This document shows positions 29,149-38,317 of a stretch of 64,000 bases of DNA, piece after piece. The stretch comes from an uncultured Sphingomonadaceae bacterium (GTDB lineage Bacteria; Pseudomonadota; Alphaproteobacteria; Sphingomonadales; Sphingomonadaceae). Position numbers and translations under genes: made by a program. How positions within the stretch are numbered: the first letter of the stretch is position 1; each line of letters begins with the position of its first letter. Below the pieces are notes generated by a model. That model was not told the origin of the DNA. It saw nothing but the letters and a program-made list of their open reading frames with translations, and searched no databases. Location of the stretch: positions 127,501 through 191,500 of the forward strand of contig CANLCX010000001.1 of NCBI GenBank assembly GCA_947489315.1, in the 5' to 3' direction.

Positions 29149-30438
29149 CTATGATGTCTGTTCGGTCGTCCTTAGCGGCTCTTTCTTTACCGCTGTCTGA
29201 ACGCGGCGGAAAAGGACCCCTTTTTCGGCCCACAGGATAAACAGAAAGGCCGCGATGCCGCAAAAGAAAAATCCGATGACCAATGGCAGGGTGGAGCCAT
29301 CAAATTGCAGGCCGATCGCGCCGCCAATTGCGGCCGATATCAACGTCCGGGTAAAATTCTGAAAAGAAGACGCGACGCCCGCATTTTTGCCAAAAGGCTG
29401 CATGGCGATGGAACTGAAATTCGCGCCGGTAAAGCCAACCATGCCCATGGATGCCGCGAGCAAAACTACGAACAGCGGTAGAGTAAGCCATCCAGCCAGC
29501 GTCACCGCGAGATGGATGATCGCGATGAATATAAAGAAGATCAGCGCCGCTTGCGACACGCGGCGTGCTCCAAAGCGCATCACGATCCGGCTGTTGATGA
29601 AATTGCCAAAGGCCATGGCCATGGCATTAACCGCAAAGATGAAAACAAAGATATCGGCTGCATCAAAAGTGTTGAAAAAAATCTGTTGCGCGGACGCGAT
29701 AAAGGCAAAGAGGGGTGCCATCATTACGCCACTGGCGAGGACATGACCCAGGGCATTGCGGTGCATGATCACTTGCCGCCAGGAACCGACCACGGAGGAC
29801 ATGTTGATCAGCGTTTTATCTTCAGGATGGAGCGTTTCGGGCAAGCGGATGAGCAACCATAGCAGGGCTATGGCTCCGAAAGCGGAGAGGACGATAAAAA
29901 TCACCTGCCACGGCGCAAAGACCAGAACAAGCTGGCCGAGCATTGGTGCCAGCACCGGCACGGCCATGAATACCATCATGATGGTCGACATGGTCCGCGC
30001 CATCGCATCGCCTTCATAGCGATCGCGAATGATACTGTTGGCGAGCACGCCCATGGCCGAGGCTGCGAGCCCCTGAATGAACCGCGCGGTGAGCAGCAGA
30101 TCATAGCTTTCGCTAAACGCGCAGAGGATGCCAAAGGCCACATAAATGACCGTCGTCACCACAAGCACCGGTTTCCGGCCATAGCGATCCGCTAGCGAGC
30201 CATAGAGGATCGACCCGATGGCCATACCGTAAATATAGGATGTGATGATCCATTGCCGGTCATTCTCGCCCGTCAGACCAAAATCATCGGAAATCAGGCC
30301 GAGCGCTGGCAGCATGATGTCGATCGCCAGCGCGTTGAGCGACATCAGGCTAGCCATCATGAAGATCAGCTCAATCCGGCCGATCGGAAAAGGGAGAGAC
30401 TTGTTATTCACTGGCGGGCTATGGCAACTAATATTCAT
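29149..30438 (-). CDS. MFS drug efflux transporter, Bcr/CflA family
   Basis: 429 aa from ATG 30438 (a 25-codon upstream extension is open but lacks conservation). Twelve membrane helices; the Bcr/CflA signatures are NALAIDIMLPALGLISDDFGL in helix 1 and GSLADRYGRKPVL in the loop 2-3 (MFS motif A). It is probably an inner-membrane proton antiporter exporting small toxic compounds. The substrate is unknown. Confidence 0.9.
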   Translation of the reverse strand: MNISCHSPPVNNKSLPFPIGRIELIFMMASLMSLNALAIDIMLPALGLISDDFGLTGENDRQWIITSYIYGMAIGSILYGSLADRYGRKPVLVVTTVIYVAFGILCAFSESYDLLLTARFIQGLAASAMGVLANSIIRDRYEGDAMARTMSTIMMVFMAVPVLAPMLGQLVLVFAPWQVIFIVLSAFGAIALLWLLIRLPETLHPEDKTLINMSSVVGSWRQVIMHRNALGHVLASGVMMAPLFAFIASAQQIFFNTFDAADIFVFIFAVNAMAMAFGNFINSRIVMRFGARRVSQAALIFFIFIAIIHLAVTLAGWLTLPLFVVLLAASMGMVGFTGANFSSIAMQPFGKNAGVASSFQNFTRTLISAAIGGAIGLQFDGSTLPLVIGFFFCGIAAFLFILWAEKGVLFRRVQTAVKKEPLRTTEQTS

Positions 30439-30472
30439 CGTGGCTATAGGTGAAAATGCTATAGGTGAGCAT

Positions 30473-32083
30473 ATGAACAGGGAGTTTTTCGGGATCGTTG
30501 ATAAACAAGCCATATTGTTGCTTTGGGGCGCTGTGTTGGCGCTGTTTTTTGCCGCTTCGTCCGCCTCTGCGCAATTGCCAACCCCGCCGGTGCCCGGTTG
30601 CCAATATGCTTATGGTAATATCTACGGCAGTGTCGATGGCGCGCGCGCTGGGGAAGCGATGCGGACCTATGATGGTGCGAAAATCACTTCGCCAGAACAG
30701 CTCGCTGGCTATTCGCAGGCCGCAGGTGACAAGACCATCTTGATCGAAGGTGGCAATTTTTCGGGTTGGGATTTTACCGGTGTGGAGCTGTCCAACATCT
30801 GCTTTGTCGAAAGCGATCTCAGCCGATCGGACTGGACGGGAGCTAAGGCTCCGGGCCTTGGTTTCATTAAATCGAATATGGAAGCGGCCGGGATGATCGG
30901 GGCAAGGATGCCCGATATCCTGATCCGCAGCAGCAGCTTTGCCCGCGTTGATGCCAAGGCCGCTAACTGGAGCAGTGGCAAGCTGGATGGTGGTTGGGAC
31001 GGTGATGTTCAGGGGCTGAATATCGACGCCGCCGACTTAACCGGTTTCAAATTTGATTGCGGGATTACCGTCAGCGATGGCTGCCCGATCAATCGCAACG
31101 GGATTAGCGCGCGAGGCACAAAGCTGGCTTTTGCTGATATCAGCAGCTTTGGTTTTTATGATGCCAATTTGACGGGCGCGGTGTTGAACCAGACGGTCAT
31201 CAGTCCGCGTCAGCTGACCGAACTCAAGGATGCTCGCAATATGGGAGCCGTATTTATCGCGGGCGGCGACGAAAAGGTCATGGTGCTGCCCGAAACTTGG
31301 GCGGTATTGATGGCGTCCGCCCTTGCGGCTGAGGAAAATGATGCGCCGTCATTCGATTGCGACAAAGCCAGAACCGATGTCGAGAAAGAAATTTGCGGCG
31401 AATATAACAGCGCCCTGCGACAATCTGACCGGCGGGTGGCGGCCTTATATAAAGCGGCACGCAAGCAAGGCAGCGATGTTAAGGCCAGTCAGAAAGCCTG
31501 GCTGAAAGATCGCAACGCCTGTGGCGCAAACGAATATCCCACTGATTGTTTGCGCAAATCTTATGACCAGCGTGTCGGGCAATTAATTGGTTTGTTAGGA
31601 GAACCGGACTGGTTGAGATCCGGTGAGGAAGCCTTGTTCGTGGAAGAGGTGCTCCCGCTGACCAAGGAAGTGGTCGAGTCGCTGAGCTACCAGCAGCTGA
31701 TACCAATATTGGCCAACGAGGCGCGCTCAAGCATGCTCGTCGGGCGAAGCGCGGATGGCGGTTTATATGCGACAGGAGATGCGGTCGGCGCCAATGCCCA
31801 TATATGTACTATTCGTATCAAGGATGTGCGCTTTGACTCGGCAACCGGTTGGTACGGGCTGTCAGAGATCAGGAATGGCGTTACCAAAAACTTCCCGGTT
31901 TTGCGCTATTATGATGAGCAAATTGAAATATATGAAGGCGGTAAGTTTCGCGGCGATGATGATAGTCCGGCAATGAACTATGTCAGTTGCGGCGCGCGGG
32001 CGAGCTTCCCGCCGATGGTCAGAATGACGGTTCCCGCAACGCTCATGGACCGTTATCGCAAGGCGACCGAAAACGCTCCATGA
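30473..32083 (+). CDS. Pentapeptide-repeat protein fused to an LprI-type domain
   Basis: 536 aa from ATG 30473, with a signal peptide (LLWGAVLALFFAASSASA). Residues ~75-210 carry pentapeptide-type repeats (DFTGVELSNICF..SDLSRSDWTGAKAPG, and ADLTGFKFD, DANLTGAVLN). Residues ~295-365 are an LprI/DUF1311 domain (FDCDKARTDVEKEICG...WLKDRNACG...CLRKSYDQRV) with conserved Cys pairs. The last ~150 residues match nothing known to me. Periplasmic; LprI domains are linked to lysozyme inhibition in mycobacteria, but function here is unknown. The stop overlaps the dinB start (ATGA). Confidence 0.78.
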   Translation: MNREFFGIVDKQAILLLWGAVLALFFAASSASAQLPTPPVPGCQYAYGNIYGSVDGARAGEAMRTYDGAKITSPEQLAGYSQAAGDKTILIEGGNFSGWDFTGVELSNICFVESDLSRSDWTGAKAPGLGFIKSNMEAAGMIGARMPDILIRSSSFARVDAKAANWSSGKLDGGWDGDVQGLNIDAADLTGFKFDCGITVSDGCPINRNGISARGTKLAFADISSFGFYDANLTGAVLNQTVISPRQLTELKDARNMGAVFIAGGDEKVMVLPETWAVLMASALAAEENDAPSFDCDKARTDVEKEICGEYNSALRQSDRRVAALYKAARKQGSDVKASQKAWLKDRNACGANEYPTDCLRKSYDQRVGQLIGLLGEPDWLRSGEEALFVEEVLPLTKEVVESLSYQQLIPILANEARSSMLVGRSADGGLYATGDAVGANAHICTIRIKDVRFDSATGWYGLSEIRNGVTKNFPVLRYYDEQIEIYEGGKFRGDDDSPAMNYVSCGARASFPPMVRMTVPATLMDRYRKATENAP

Positions 32084-33180
32084 GTGAGCAGCTCGGCATC
32101 CGTAAAATCATCCATATTGATATGGATGCCTTTTTCGCGAGTGTCGAACAACGCGATCATCCAGAGCTTCGCGGCAAGCCCGTGGCGGTCGGCGGATCAG
32201 CGGCACGCGGGGTTGTCGCGGCGGCGAGCTATGAAGCGCGTGAATTTGGCGTGCGTTCGGCCATGCCATCGGTGACCGCGAAACGGCGCTGTCCCGACCT
32301 GATTTTCGTCAAACACCGTTTTGATGTGTATCGGGAAGTGTCGCAACAGATCCGGGCGATCTTCCGCACTCATAGCGATCTTGTCGAGCCGTTATCGCTG
32401 GACGAAGCCTATATTGATGTGACGCAAGACAAAATGGGCATTGGCAACGCAACGCGGATTGCAGAAATGATCCGCGCCGAGATCAAGAAACAGACCCAGC
32501 TGACCGCCAGTGCCGGGGTAAGCTATAACAAGTTTATCGCCAAAATAGCATCGGACCAGAACAAGCCTGACGGGATTTGCGTCATCAAACCGCATCAAGG
32601 TGCGGATTTTGTCGCGCAACTGCCGGTGCGGCGTTTTTTTGGCGTCGGTCCAAAGACTGGCGAGCGGATGGCGAAGCTGGATATCCACACGGGCGCGGAT
32701 TTGCGAGCACAGTCAGAGGATTTTCTCCGCCAGCATTTTGGCAAATCGGCCGGCTATCTCTTCCGCGCCTCTCGCGGTGTCGATCACCGCGAGGTCAAGC
32801 CCAACCGTATTCGCAAATCGGTCGGTGGCGAACGCACCTATGGCAGCGATCTGGTCAGCGACACGGATCTCGAAGAGGCGATGGAGAAGATTATCGATAT
32901 CGTCTGGAACAGTATCGAGAAAACCGGCGCGCGAGGGCGGACCGTGACGCTGAAAGCCAAATATGCTGATTTCCGGCAGATTACCCGCTCCAAATCACTG
33001 GAACGCAATGTCGAAGGCAAAGCGGAATTTGCCGATATCGGCCGTGAATTGCTTGCTAGCATTATGCCGGTGGAAAATGGCGTGCGTCTACTCGGGCTGA
33101 CGCTGGCGAATCTCGAGGGGGTCGAAGAGGTGAAAGAAGAGCCCGCTGTTGAGGTTGAGCAAAAGGCGTTCGAGTTTTGA
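32080..33180 (+). CDS. dinB: DNA polymerase IV
   Basis: 366 aa from the ATG overlapping the preceding stop. Y-family translesion polymerase: IIHIDMDAFFASVEQRD (catalytic Asp), YEAREFGVRSAMPS, PLSLDEAYIDVT (catalytic Asp-Glu), SAGVSYNKFIAKIASDQNKPDG, the helix-hairpin-helix PVRRFFGVGPKTG and the little-finger domain with SVGGERTYGSDL. The C-terminal beta-clamp motif is not obvious; the tail ends EVEQKAFEF. It copies damaged DNA with low fidelity. No separate LexA site can be placed because the gene is coupled to the upstream gene. Confidence 0.95.
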   Translation: MSEQLGIRKIIHIDMDAFFASVEQRDHPELRGKPVAVGGSAARGVVAAASYEAREFGVRSAMPSVTAKRRCPDLIFVKHRFDVYREVSQQIRAIFRTHSDLVEPLSLDEAYIDVTQDKMGIGNATRIAEMIRAEIKKQTQLTASAGVSYNKFIAKIASDQNKPDGICVIKPHQGADFVAQLPVRRFFGVGPKTGERMAKLDIHTGADLRAQSEDFLRQHFGKSAGYLFRASRGVDHREVKPNRIRKSVGGERTYGSDLVSDTDLEEAMEKIIDIVWNSIEKTGARGRTVTLKAKYADFRQITRSKSLERNVEGKAEFADIGRELLASIMPVENGVRLLGLTLANLEGVEEVKEEPAVEVEQKAFEF

Positions 33181-33218
33181 TACATGTGCACCTATCATTG
33201 CGCACCATAACCCACCGC

Positions 33219-33368
33219 TGTGCCCCCGCGTAGGCGGGGGCCTATCTCCGGTTCTAGTGTAAAAAGGCTCGCGAAGAGGAAAGCGCTGACCTGAAGTCTT
33301 GCTCATCTCTGACATCTGCATCCGGTCGCACCAATAGGAGATGGGCCCCCGCCTACGCGGGGGCACAG
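33219..33368. repeat. Large inverted repeat, 'cccccgcgtaggcggggg' family
   Basis: Arms of about 32 nt (33219-33250 and 33337-33368) are nearly perfect reverse complements, each itself containing a palindrome (GCCCCCGCgtaGGCGGGGGC). The enclosed ~85 nt is unremarkable. A related element with other bases but the same design lies at 43032-43179. It lies between dinB and the end of the TonB receptor gene and could also stop transcription from both sides. Confidence 0.85.
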
Positions 33369-33390
33369 CAAGATTATTGCGGGACGCTGC

Positions 33391-35736
33391 CTAGAATTTG
33401 AATCCGGCTTCAATGCCCCAGATGCGCGGTTCGTTGACGAAACCGGTTAAGTTGTTGAAGTCAATCGCGCCGACAGCGGATTGATCATTGGTCAGGTTGC
33501 GAACAAAACCGGCAACGTCGAAGCTGTCGGTTTTATAGCCGATGCGCAGACCGCCTTCGAGTTGGCCACCATCCTGAAATTCAACTGATTCATAGAGGAA
33601 GAAGTTGATTTTCGAACGATAGGACCAGTCGGTGTAAGCATAGACTTCGCCGGCGCCTACTGGGATGCTGTAGGCGGCTGTCCAGTTCGCAATCCAGCGC
33701 GGGCTCTGTGGTAGGCTGTTGCCATCAATGTTGACGATGGCAGCGGAAAATGGAGCCGCTGGAGTCACAATCGGGTCGAGCAAGGTGCAGAGCGAGACAT
33801 CCGGAAACGTGTCGACGCGGGTCGCACCACAAGCTGCTGTGGTCAGGCCGTTATCCCGGATTTCGGTGTTGTTGTAGCTGAGGCCAGCGGTCAGCAGCAA
33901 TGCCGGCACCGGCTTGAATTCCATGTCCAGTTCCAGTCCATAGCCGCGCACATTGTTGGCATTGATCAAGCGATTGGCATTCACGCCGCCGCCTACTGCT
34001 GTCAGCTGCGCATCGTTGAGATTATAGAGGAAACCGTTGAGGTTGATCCGGCCGCGACCGTCTAGGACCGTCGCCTTAATACCGGCCTCATAGGATTGGC
34101 TGGTTTCGGAATCGCCAACCGTAACGCCGTCTTCCAGCGGGGTTGCTGTTGCAGGCGGGAACAGGATGCGGCCCTGAATGCTCGGTGCGCGATAGCCTTT
34201 GGCGACGCGAGCATAGAGGTTGATGTCATCGGTCGCGGCATAGGTGATGCTGGCATCCCAAGTGATGTTATCGTCTTCAACCGAGCGGGTAACCGTGCCG
34301 AGCGGGTTTTGCAGGAAGGTCGGGAATTGCGTATCCTGTGAACGCACCACGCTATAGTCGCGCTCATCATTATTATAGCGCAGACCACCAGCAAGGGTCA
34401 GTTGATCGGTAATGTCAAAGCTGACGGCGCCGAAAATGCCAAAGGCTTCACTCTCTTGGCGCTGACGCACAAAGATGTTGATGCCGCCCGGTGCGTTGAG
34501 GGGATCGCCCAGCGTCGAATAGTTCTCACTGTCGATGCGCAGCTTTTCCTTGAAGTAGAAAACACCGCCCTGATAGCTGAACGGGCCGTCGCCGTTGCTT
34601 TCCAGCCGCACTTCTTGGGTGAACTGGGTCAGAAATGGCACGCTGTCGCGCGTTTCCGCCGTGAACGGGATATCGCCCGGACCGAACAGAGCGGGTGGCA
34701 GGAAGTTAGCACCGAAGCCGCCATCGACATCACCAACGGAGCTGGCATCGCCACCCCAATAGCTGGTCACGGAAATCAGCGACACTGGGCCGAGATCATG
34801 GGAATAGCGTGCGGCGAGATTATAGGTTTCGACATCCTGTTCGTTTTGGCCATCGGTCGCCACTTCGTCGCGTTCGAAATCATCGTTGAGGCCGGATTGA
34901 CCACGGGTAAAGATATTGGCGCGGAATACGCGTGCGGTGCCTTCGAGCTCACGATATTGACCGGTGAGCAAAAGCACTTGCTCGTCAGTTGGTGTGAACA
35001 GCAATTGGCCGCGAATGGCGAACTCATCATAGCCTTCAAAGGCATTGGATTCAGGTGCTGACGGGTTGGTATTGTCCACCCAGTCGTCCTGACGCTGATA
35101 AAGCGCGGAAATGCGAACAGATAATAGGTCGTCCGCGAGCGGCAATGTCACTGCGCCCTGCGCATTGACGGCATTGAAGCGACCATAGCTGATCTTGCCA
35201 TAACCATTCAGATCATTACTCGGTTTGACCGAGTCAAATTTCACGATGCCCGCTGGTGTGTTGCGGCCAAAAAGCGTGCCTTGTGGTCCGCGCAAGACTT
35301 CGACGCGGTCGAGATCGAAAACCGGGAAGCCTTTGAGGATCGGATTTTCGAGAACGACGTCATCATAGACGAGACTGACAGGCTGAGCGGCGTTAAAATC
35401 AAAATCGGTATTGCCGAGGCCGCGAATATAGAAACGTGGGAAGGTCCGGCCGAATGAGCTTTCCACAACGAGGCTAGGCACACGAGCAGAAAGGGCGCGA
35501 ACATCCTGACCGCCAGCACCGATGGCGTTCAACTTGTCGTCACTCAGTGTCGAGATGGAGAGCGGCACATCCTGCAAGTTTTCTTCGCGCCGCTGTGCGG
35601 TCACCACAATGGTGCCAAGCTGATCATCATCTACGCCGGCTTCGTCTTGTGCGAGAACGGGTTGTGATAGCCCGCCTGCGAGGAGAGCGCCTGCAAGGGC
35701 GAAACGAGAAATGGCAGATACGGATATGCGGCGCAT
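33391..35736 (-). CDS. TonB-dependent outer-membrane receptor
   Basis: About 781 aa from ATG 35736, with a signal peptide (SRFALAGALLAGGLSQPVLAQ). The TonB box-like segment and plug (IVVTAQRREENLQDVPLSIS, VEVLRGPQGTLFGRNTPAGIVKF) and a C-terminal beta-barrel ending in Phe (WGIEAGFKF) are clear. It matches the large sphingomonad/Caulobacter receptor group with 'QDVPLSI' that takes up varied substrates. No transporter or catabolic gene is adjacent, so the substrate is unknown. Confidence 0.93.
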   Translation of the reverse strand: MRRISVSAISRFALAGALLAGGLSQPVLAQDEAGVDDDQLGTIVVTAQRREENLQDVPLSISTLSDDKLNAIGAGGQDVRALSARVPSLVVESSFGRTFPRFYIRGLGNTDFDFNAAQPVSLVYDDVVLENPILKGFPVFDLDRVEVLRGPQGTLFGRNTPAGIVKFDSVKPSNDLNGYGKISYGRFNAVNAQGAVTLPLADDLLSVRISALYQRQDDWVDNTNPSAPESNAFEGYDEFAIRGQLLFTPTDEQVLLLTGQYRELEGTARVFRANIFTRGQSGLNDDFERDEVATDGQNEQDVETYNLAARYSHDLGPVSLISVTSYWGGDASSVGDVDGGFGANFLPPALFGPGDIPFTAETRDSVPFLTQFTQEVRLESNGDGPFSYQGGVFYFKEKLRIDSENYSTLGDPLNAPGGINIFVRQRQESEAFGIFGAVSFDITDQLTLAGGLRYNNDERDYSVVRSQDTQFPTFLQNPLGTVTRSVEDDNITWDASITYAATDDINLYARVAKGYRAPSIQGRILFPPATATPLEDGVTVGDSETSQSYEAGIKATVLDGRGRINLNGFLYNLNDAQLTAVGGGVNANRLINANNVRGYGLELDMEFKPVPALLLTAGLSYNNTEIRDNGLTTAACGATRVDTFPDVSLCTLLDPIVTPAAPFSAAIVNIDGNSLPQSPRWIANWTAAYSIPVGAGEVYAYTDWSYRSKINFFLYESVEFQDGGQLEGGLRIGYKTDSFDVAGFVRNLTNDQSAVGAIDFNNLTGFVNEPRIWGIEAGFKF

Positions 35737-35928
35737 GACGATGATCTCCGGCAATGAAATTGGTGATGGACTCGGAGAGCTTCCCTGTTCCCCGTGCCGC
35801 AACCCCTGACCATCTGGTGGGCGGCGGTCAAGTTTACGCGGTTGTTAATAGCGAGAATCGCACGGAATCCTGCGCAACTGTTGCAATTGCGTTACAAAAC
35901 CATCGCTGAAGCAGGTTTTGGGCTGGTG

Positions 35929-37302
35929 CTAGAAACTCATTTCGTCATAGATACGCGACAGATCGCCATTCCACTCGCCGTGATAGCGTTCCAGTAATTG
36001 GGCTGCTGGCGATTTACCCTTGGCCACGACTTCGCGCAGGGGATCGAGAAATCCGCTTTCATTGTCGCCGCTGGTGTTCAAGCGACCACGGGCGGTGAGG
36101 CCAGCAGAGGCAATGTCGAGTATCTCGCCCGCCAGATCGAGCAGCTTGCCGCCATTGGGTAGCGGCGCATTCAAGCCCTCTTTCGGCACGGCATTGCGCA
36201 GGGCTTCGCGTTCTTCCATGCTCCAGCCTTTGACCCGATCCCAAGCGGCATCGAGCGCGGTCTGATCATAGAGTAGACCCACCCAAAAAGCGGGCAGCGC
36301 GCAAATCCGGTTCCACGGTCCGCCATCGGCACCGCGCATTTCGAGGAAACTTTTCAAGCGGACCTCTGGGAAGGCGGTCGACATGTGGTCGTTCCAGTCA
36401 GAAATGGTGGGCTTTTCGCCGGGCAAAACCGACAGCTCGCCCTTCAGGAAATCGCGGAAACTGAGGCCCGCTGCGTTGATATATTTCCCGTCGCGAAAGA
36501 CGAAATACATCGGTACGTCGAGCATATACTCGGCATAGCGTTCATAGCCAAAGCCCTCGTCAAACACGAAGGGCAGCATGCCGGTGCGGTGCGGATCGGT
36601 GTCGGACCAGATATGGCTGCGGAAACTTTCAAAGCCGTTGGGCTGGTTTTCTGTGAAAGGTGAATTGGCGAAGAGCGCCGTGGCCAGTGGCTGTAGCGCC
36701 AGGCCAACGCGGAATTTCTGGGCCATGTCGGCTTCGCTGGAATAGTCGAGATTGACCTGGATGGTGCAGGTGCGCAACATCATATCGAGGCCGAGAGTAC
36801 CGACCGTCGGCATATGATCGAGCATGATACCATAGCGGCCCTTGGGCATGATCGGCAGCTCGGCACGGGTCTTGTCCGGCCACATGCCCATGCCAAGAAA
36901 ACCCTTGCCGGTTTTTTCGCCGATTGCTTTCACTTGCGTTAAATGGCGGCCGGTTTCGTTGCATGTCTCGTGGAGATTTTCGAGCGGCGCACCGGAAAGT
37001 TCCAGCTGTCCGGCTGGCTCCAAGCTGACGGTGCCATCATCGCCCGCCATGGCGATGACTTTTCCATTTTCCTCAACCGGCTTCCAGCCAAATTCCTGCA
37101 GCGCGAGCAGCAGGTCCTTGATTCCGCCGGGCTCATCATAGCTCGGGGCGTGATGGTCGGTGGTACAATAGACGAATTTCTCATGCTCTGTGCCGATGCG
37201 CCATTGCTCTTTCGGCTTCTCGCCGCCTTGCATTGGCTCGATAAGCTGGCTGACATCCTCGATCACAGGATCGTTGCTATTTGAAACTTGTCTGGTGCTC
37301 AT
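35929..37302 (-). CDS. gshA: Glutamate-cysteine ligase (plant/alphaproteobacterial type)
   Basis: 457 aa, first step of glutathione synthesis. This is the GCS2-type enzyme of alphaproteobacteria and plants: RIGTEHEKFVY (glutamate/Mg binding), GTVSLEPAGQLELSGAP, MPKGRYGIMLDHMP, TCTIQVNLDYSSEADM and the C-terminal LNTSGDNESGFLDPL. Length is typical. It stands alone; 190 nt separate it from the TonB receptor. Confidence 0.94.
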   Translation of the reverse strand: MSTRQVSNSNDPVIEDVSQLIEPMQGGEKPKEQWRIGTEHEKFVYCTTDHHAPSYDEPGGIKDLLLALQEFGWKPVEENGKVIAMAGDDGTVSLEPAGQLELSGAPLENLHETCNETGRHLTQVKAIGEKTGKGFLGMGMWPDKTRAELPIMPKGRYGIMLDHMPTVGTLGLDMMLRTCTIQVNLDYSSEADMAQKFRVGLALQPLATALFANSPFTENQPNGFESFRSHIWSDTDPHRTGMLPFVFDEGFGYERYAEYMLDVPMYFVFRDGKYINAAGLSFRDFLKGELSVLPGEKPTISDWNDHMSTAFPEVRLKSFLEMRGADGGPWNRICALPAFWVGLLYDQTALDAAWDRVKGWSMEEREALRNAVPKEGLNAPLPNGGKLLDLAGEILDIASAGLTARGRLNTSGDNESGFLDPLREVVAKGKSPAAQLLERYHGEWNGDLSRIYDEMSF

Positions 37303-37393
37303 CTTTTGCGTTTAGGCAAGTGTCCGAAATATCGCTAGAAATATTTTATTCTGGCGCGAGAAGAAAAAGAAAGGGATGTGTTTTTACGCTGCC

Positions 37394-37470
37394 GTGCTCC
37401 GCACTTGATGCGGAGCCTAGGATGGCTGTCACGCACCCTCGCCCTGGGCTCCGCATCAAGTGCGGAGCAC
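37394..37470. repeat. Palindromic repeat, 'ctccgcacttgatgcggag' family
   Basis: GTGCTCCGCACTTGATGCGG at 37394 and its reverse complement ending at 37470 form ~26-nt arms around a ~25-nt centre. Almost the same sequence recurs at 50613-50689. It lies in the gap between gshA and the yqaA-like gene. Confidence 0.9.
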
Positions 37471-37503
37471 GAACTTTGCAGAAGTTGGAAGAATTTCAGC
37501 TGT

Positions 37504-38085
37504 TCACAACAGCCATTTAACCGCGACAAAGCCGCCAACAAATAATATCCCGCCGAGAGTGGTCGCCAGCGCGAAATTCTTATCGATCCATAACTTCATC
37601 GGAGCGCCAAAGCGCGCAAGGAGCACGGCGACTAAGAAAAAGCGAGCCGAGCGCGCAATAATCGCAGCAACGACCAAAACATAAAGCGGCATGGCAGTGC
37701 TGCCAGCGGCTATCGTGATGACCTTGAAGGGCAATGGCGTGAACCCGGCAAGCAGGACGACAATCCAGCCTTGTTCGTTGAAACTTTGCGCGAACGTATC
37801 GAACTTGTCCGTCACGCCATAAAATTCGAGAATGGCGATACCAACGGTCTCAAACAGGAAAAAGCCAATCGCATAGCCCAGCAGCGCGCCAAGCACCGAC
37901 GAAACCGTGCAGATGAAGGCATACCAATAAGCGCGTTTGGGCTTCGCCAAACACATCGGCGCGAGCATGACATCGGGCGGAATGGGAAAGAAACTCGACT
38001 CTGCAAAGCTGATCCCTGCAAGCCATTTGGTCGCATGGCGATGTCCCGCCTTGTCGAGCATCCATTCGTATAGTTTTTTGAGCAT
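37504..38085 (-). CDS. YqaA family membrane protein (DedA/VTT type)
   Basis: 193 aa with about five membrane helices. The sequences GISFAESSFFPIPPDVMLAPM and LLAGFTPLPFKVITIAAG are typical of the SNARE-associated/DedA superfamily (two facing re-entrant loops with Pro). Family members act in lipid scrambling or envelope homeostasis; the role of the YqaA branch is not firmly known. Confidence 0.87.
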   Translation of the reverse strand: MLKKLYEWMLDKAGHRHATKWLAGISFAESSFFPIPPDVMLAPMCLAKPKRAYWYAFICTVSSVLGALLGYAIGFFLFETVGIAILEFYGVTDKFDTFAQSFNEQGWIVVLLAGFTPLPFKVITIAAGSTAMPLYVLVVAAIIARSARFFLVAVLLARFGAPMKLWIDKNFALATTLGGILFVGGFVAVKWLL

Positions 38086-38100
38086 TCTCTATTTTACCTC

Positions 38101-38302
38101 AGGCGCCGGGCGCGGGCATCCGCCCGCTTGGCTTCCCTCGCATAAGCTCGGGCGCGCAGTCGCGCTTGCCTCGCTTCGCTCGGTAGACAATTCCATGGCG
38201 AGCACCAAACCGAAGCGTAGCTTCGGCAAGGCCGACTGGCCGCCGCGCCTTATGGCGCGCAGCCAAGGGCGCGGATGCGCCCGCCCGGCGCTTGAGGCCT
38301 AA
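38101..38302. repeat. Complex inverted repeat, 'cgcccggcgcttgagg' family
   Basis: Ends AGGCGCCGGGCG (38101) and CGCCCGGCGCTT (38281) are near-perfect reverse complements enclosing ~170 nt with inner hairpins (tcgcttcgctcgg; ccgaagcgtagcttcgg; gccgcgccttatggcgcgc). The end gcgcccggcgcttgagg recurs at 50940-50957 inside the broken portal gene. Confidence 0.75.
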
Positions 38303-38317
38303 CAAAAAAATCAAAAA

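Noticed and set aside
34402-35061. A 219-codon plus-strand frame opposite the TonB receptor
   Set aside because: Antisense of a certain gene, no domain, no ribosome site.
35737-35928. Possible cobalamin or other riboswitch upstream of the TonB receptor
   Set aside because: No B12-box or other conserved riboswitch core is seen in the ~190 nt.
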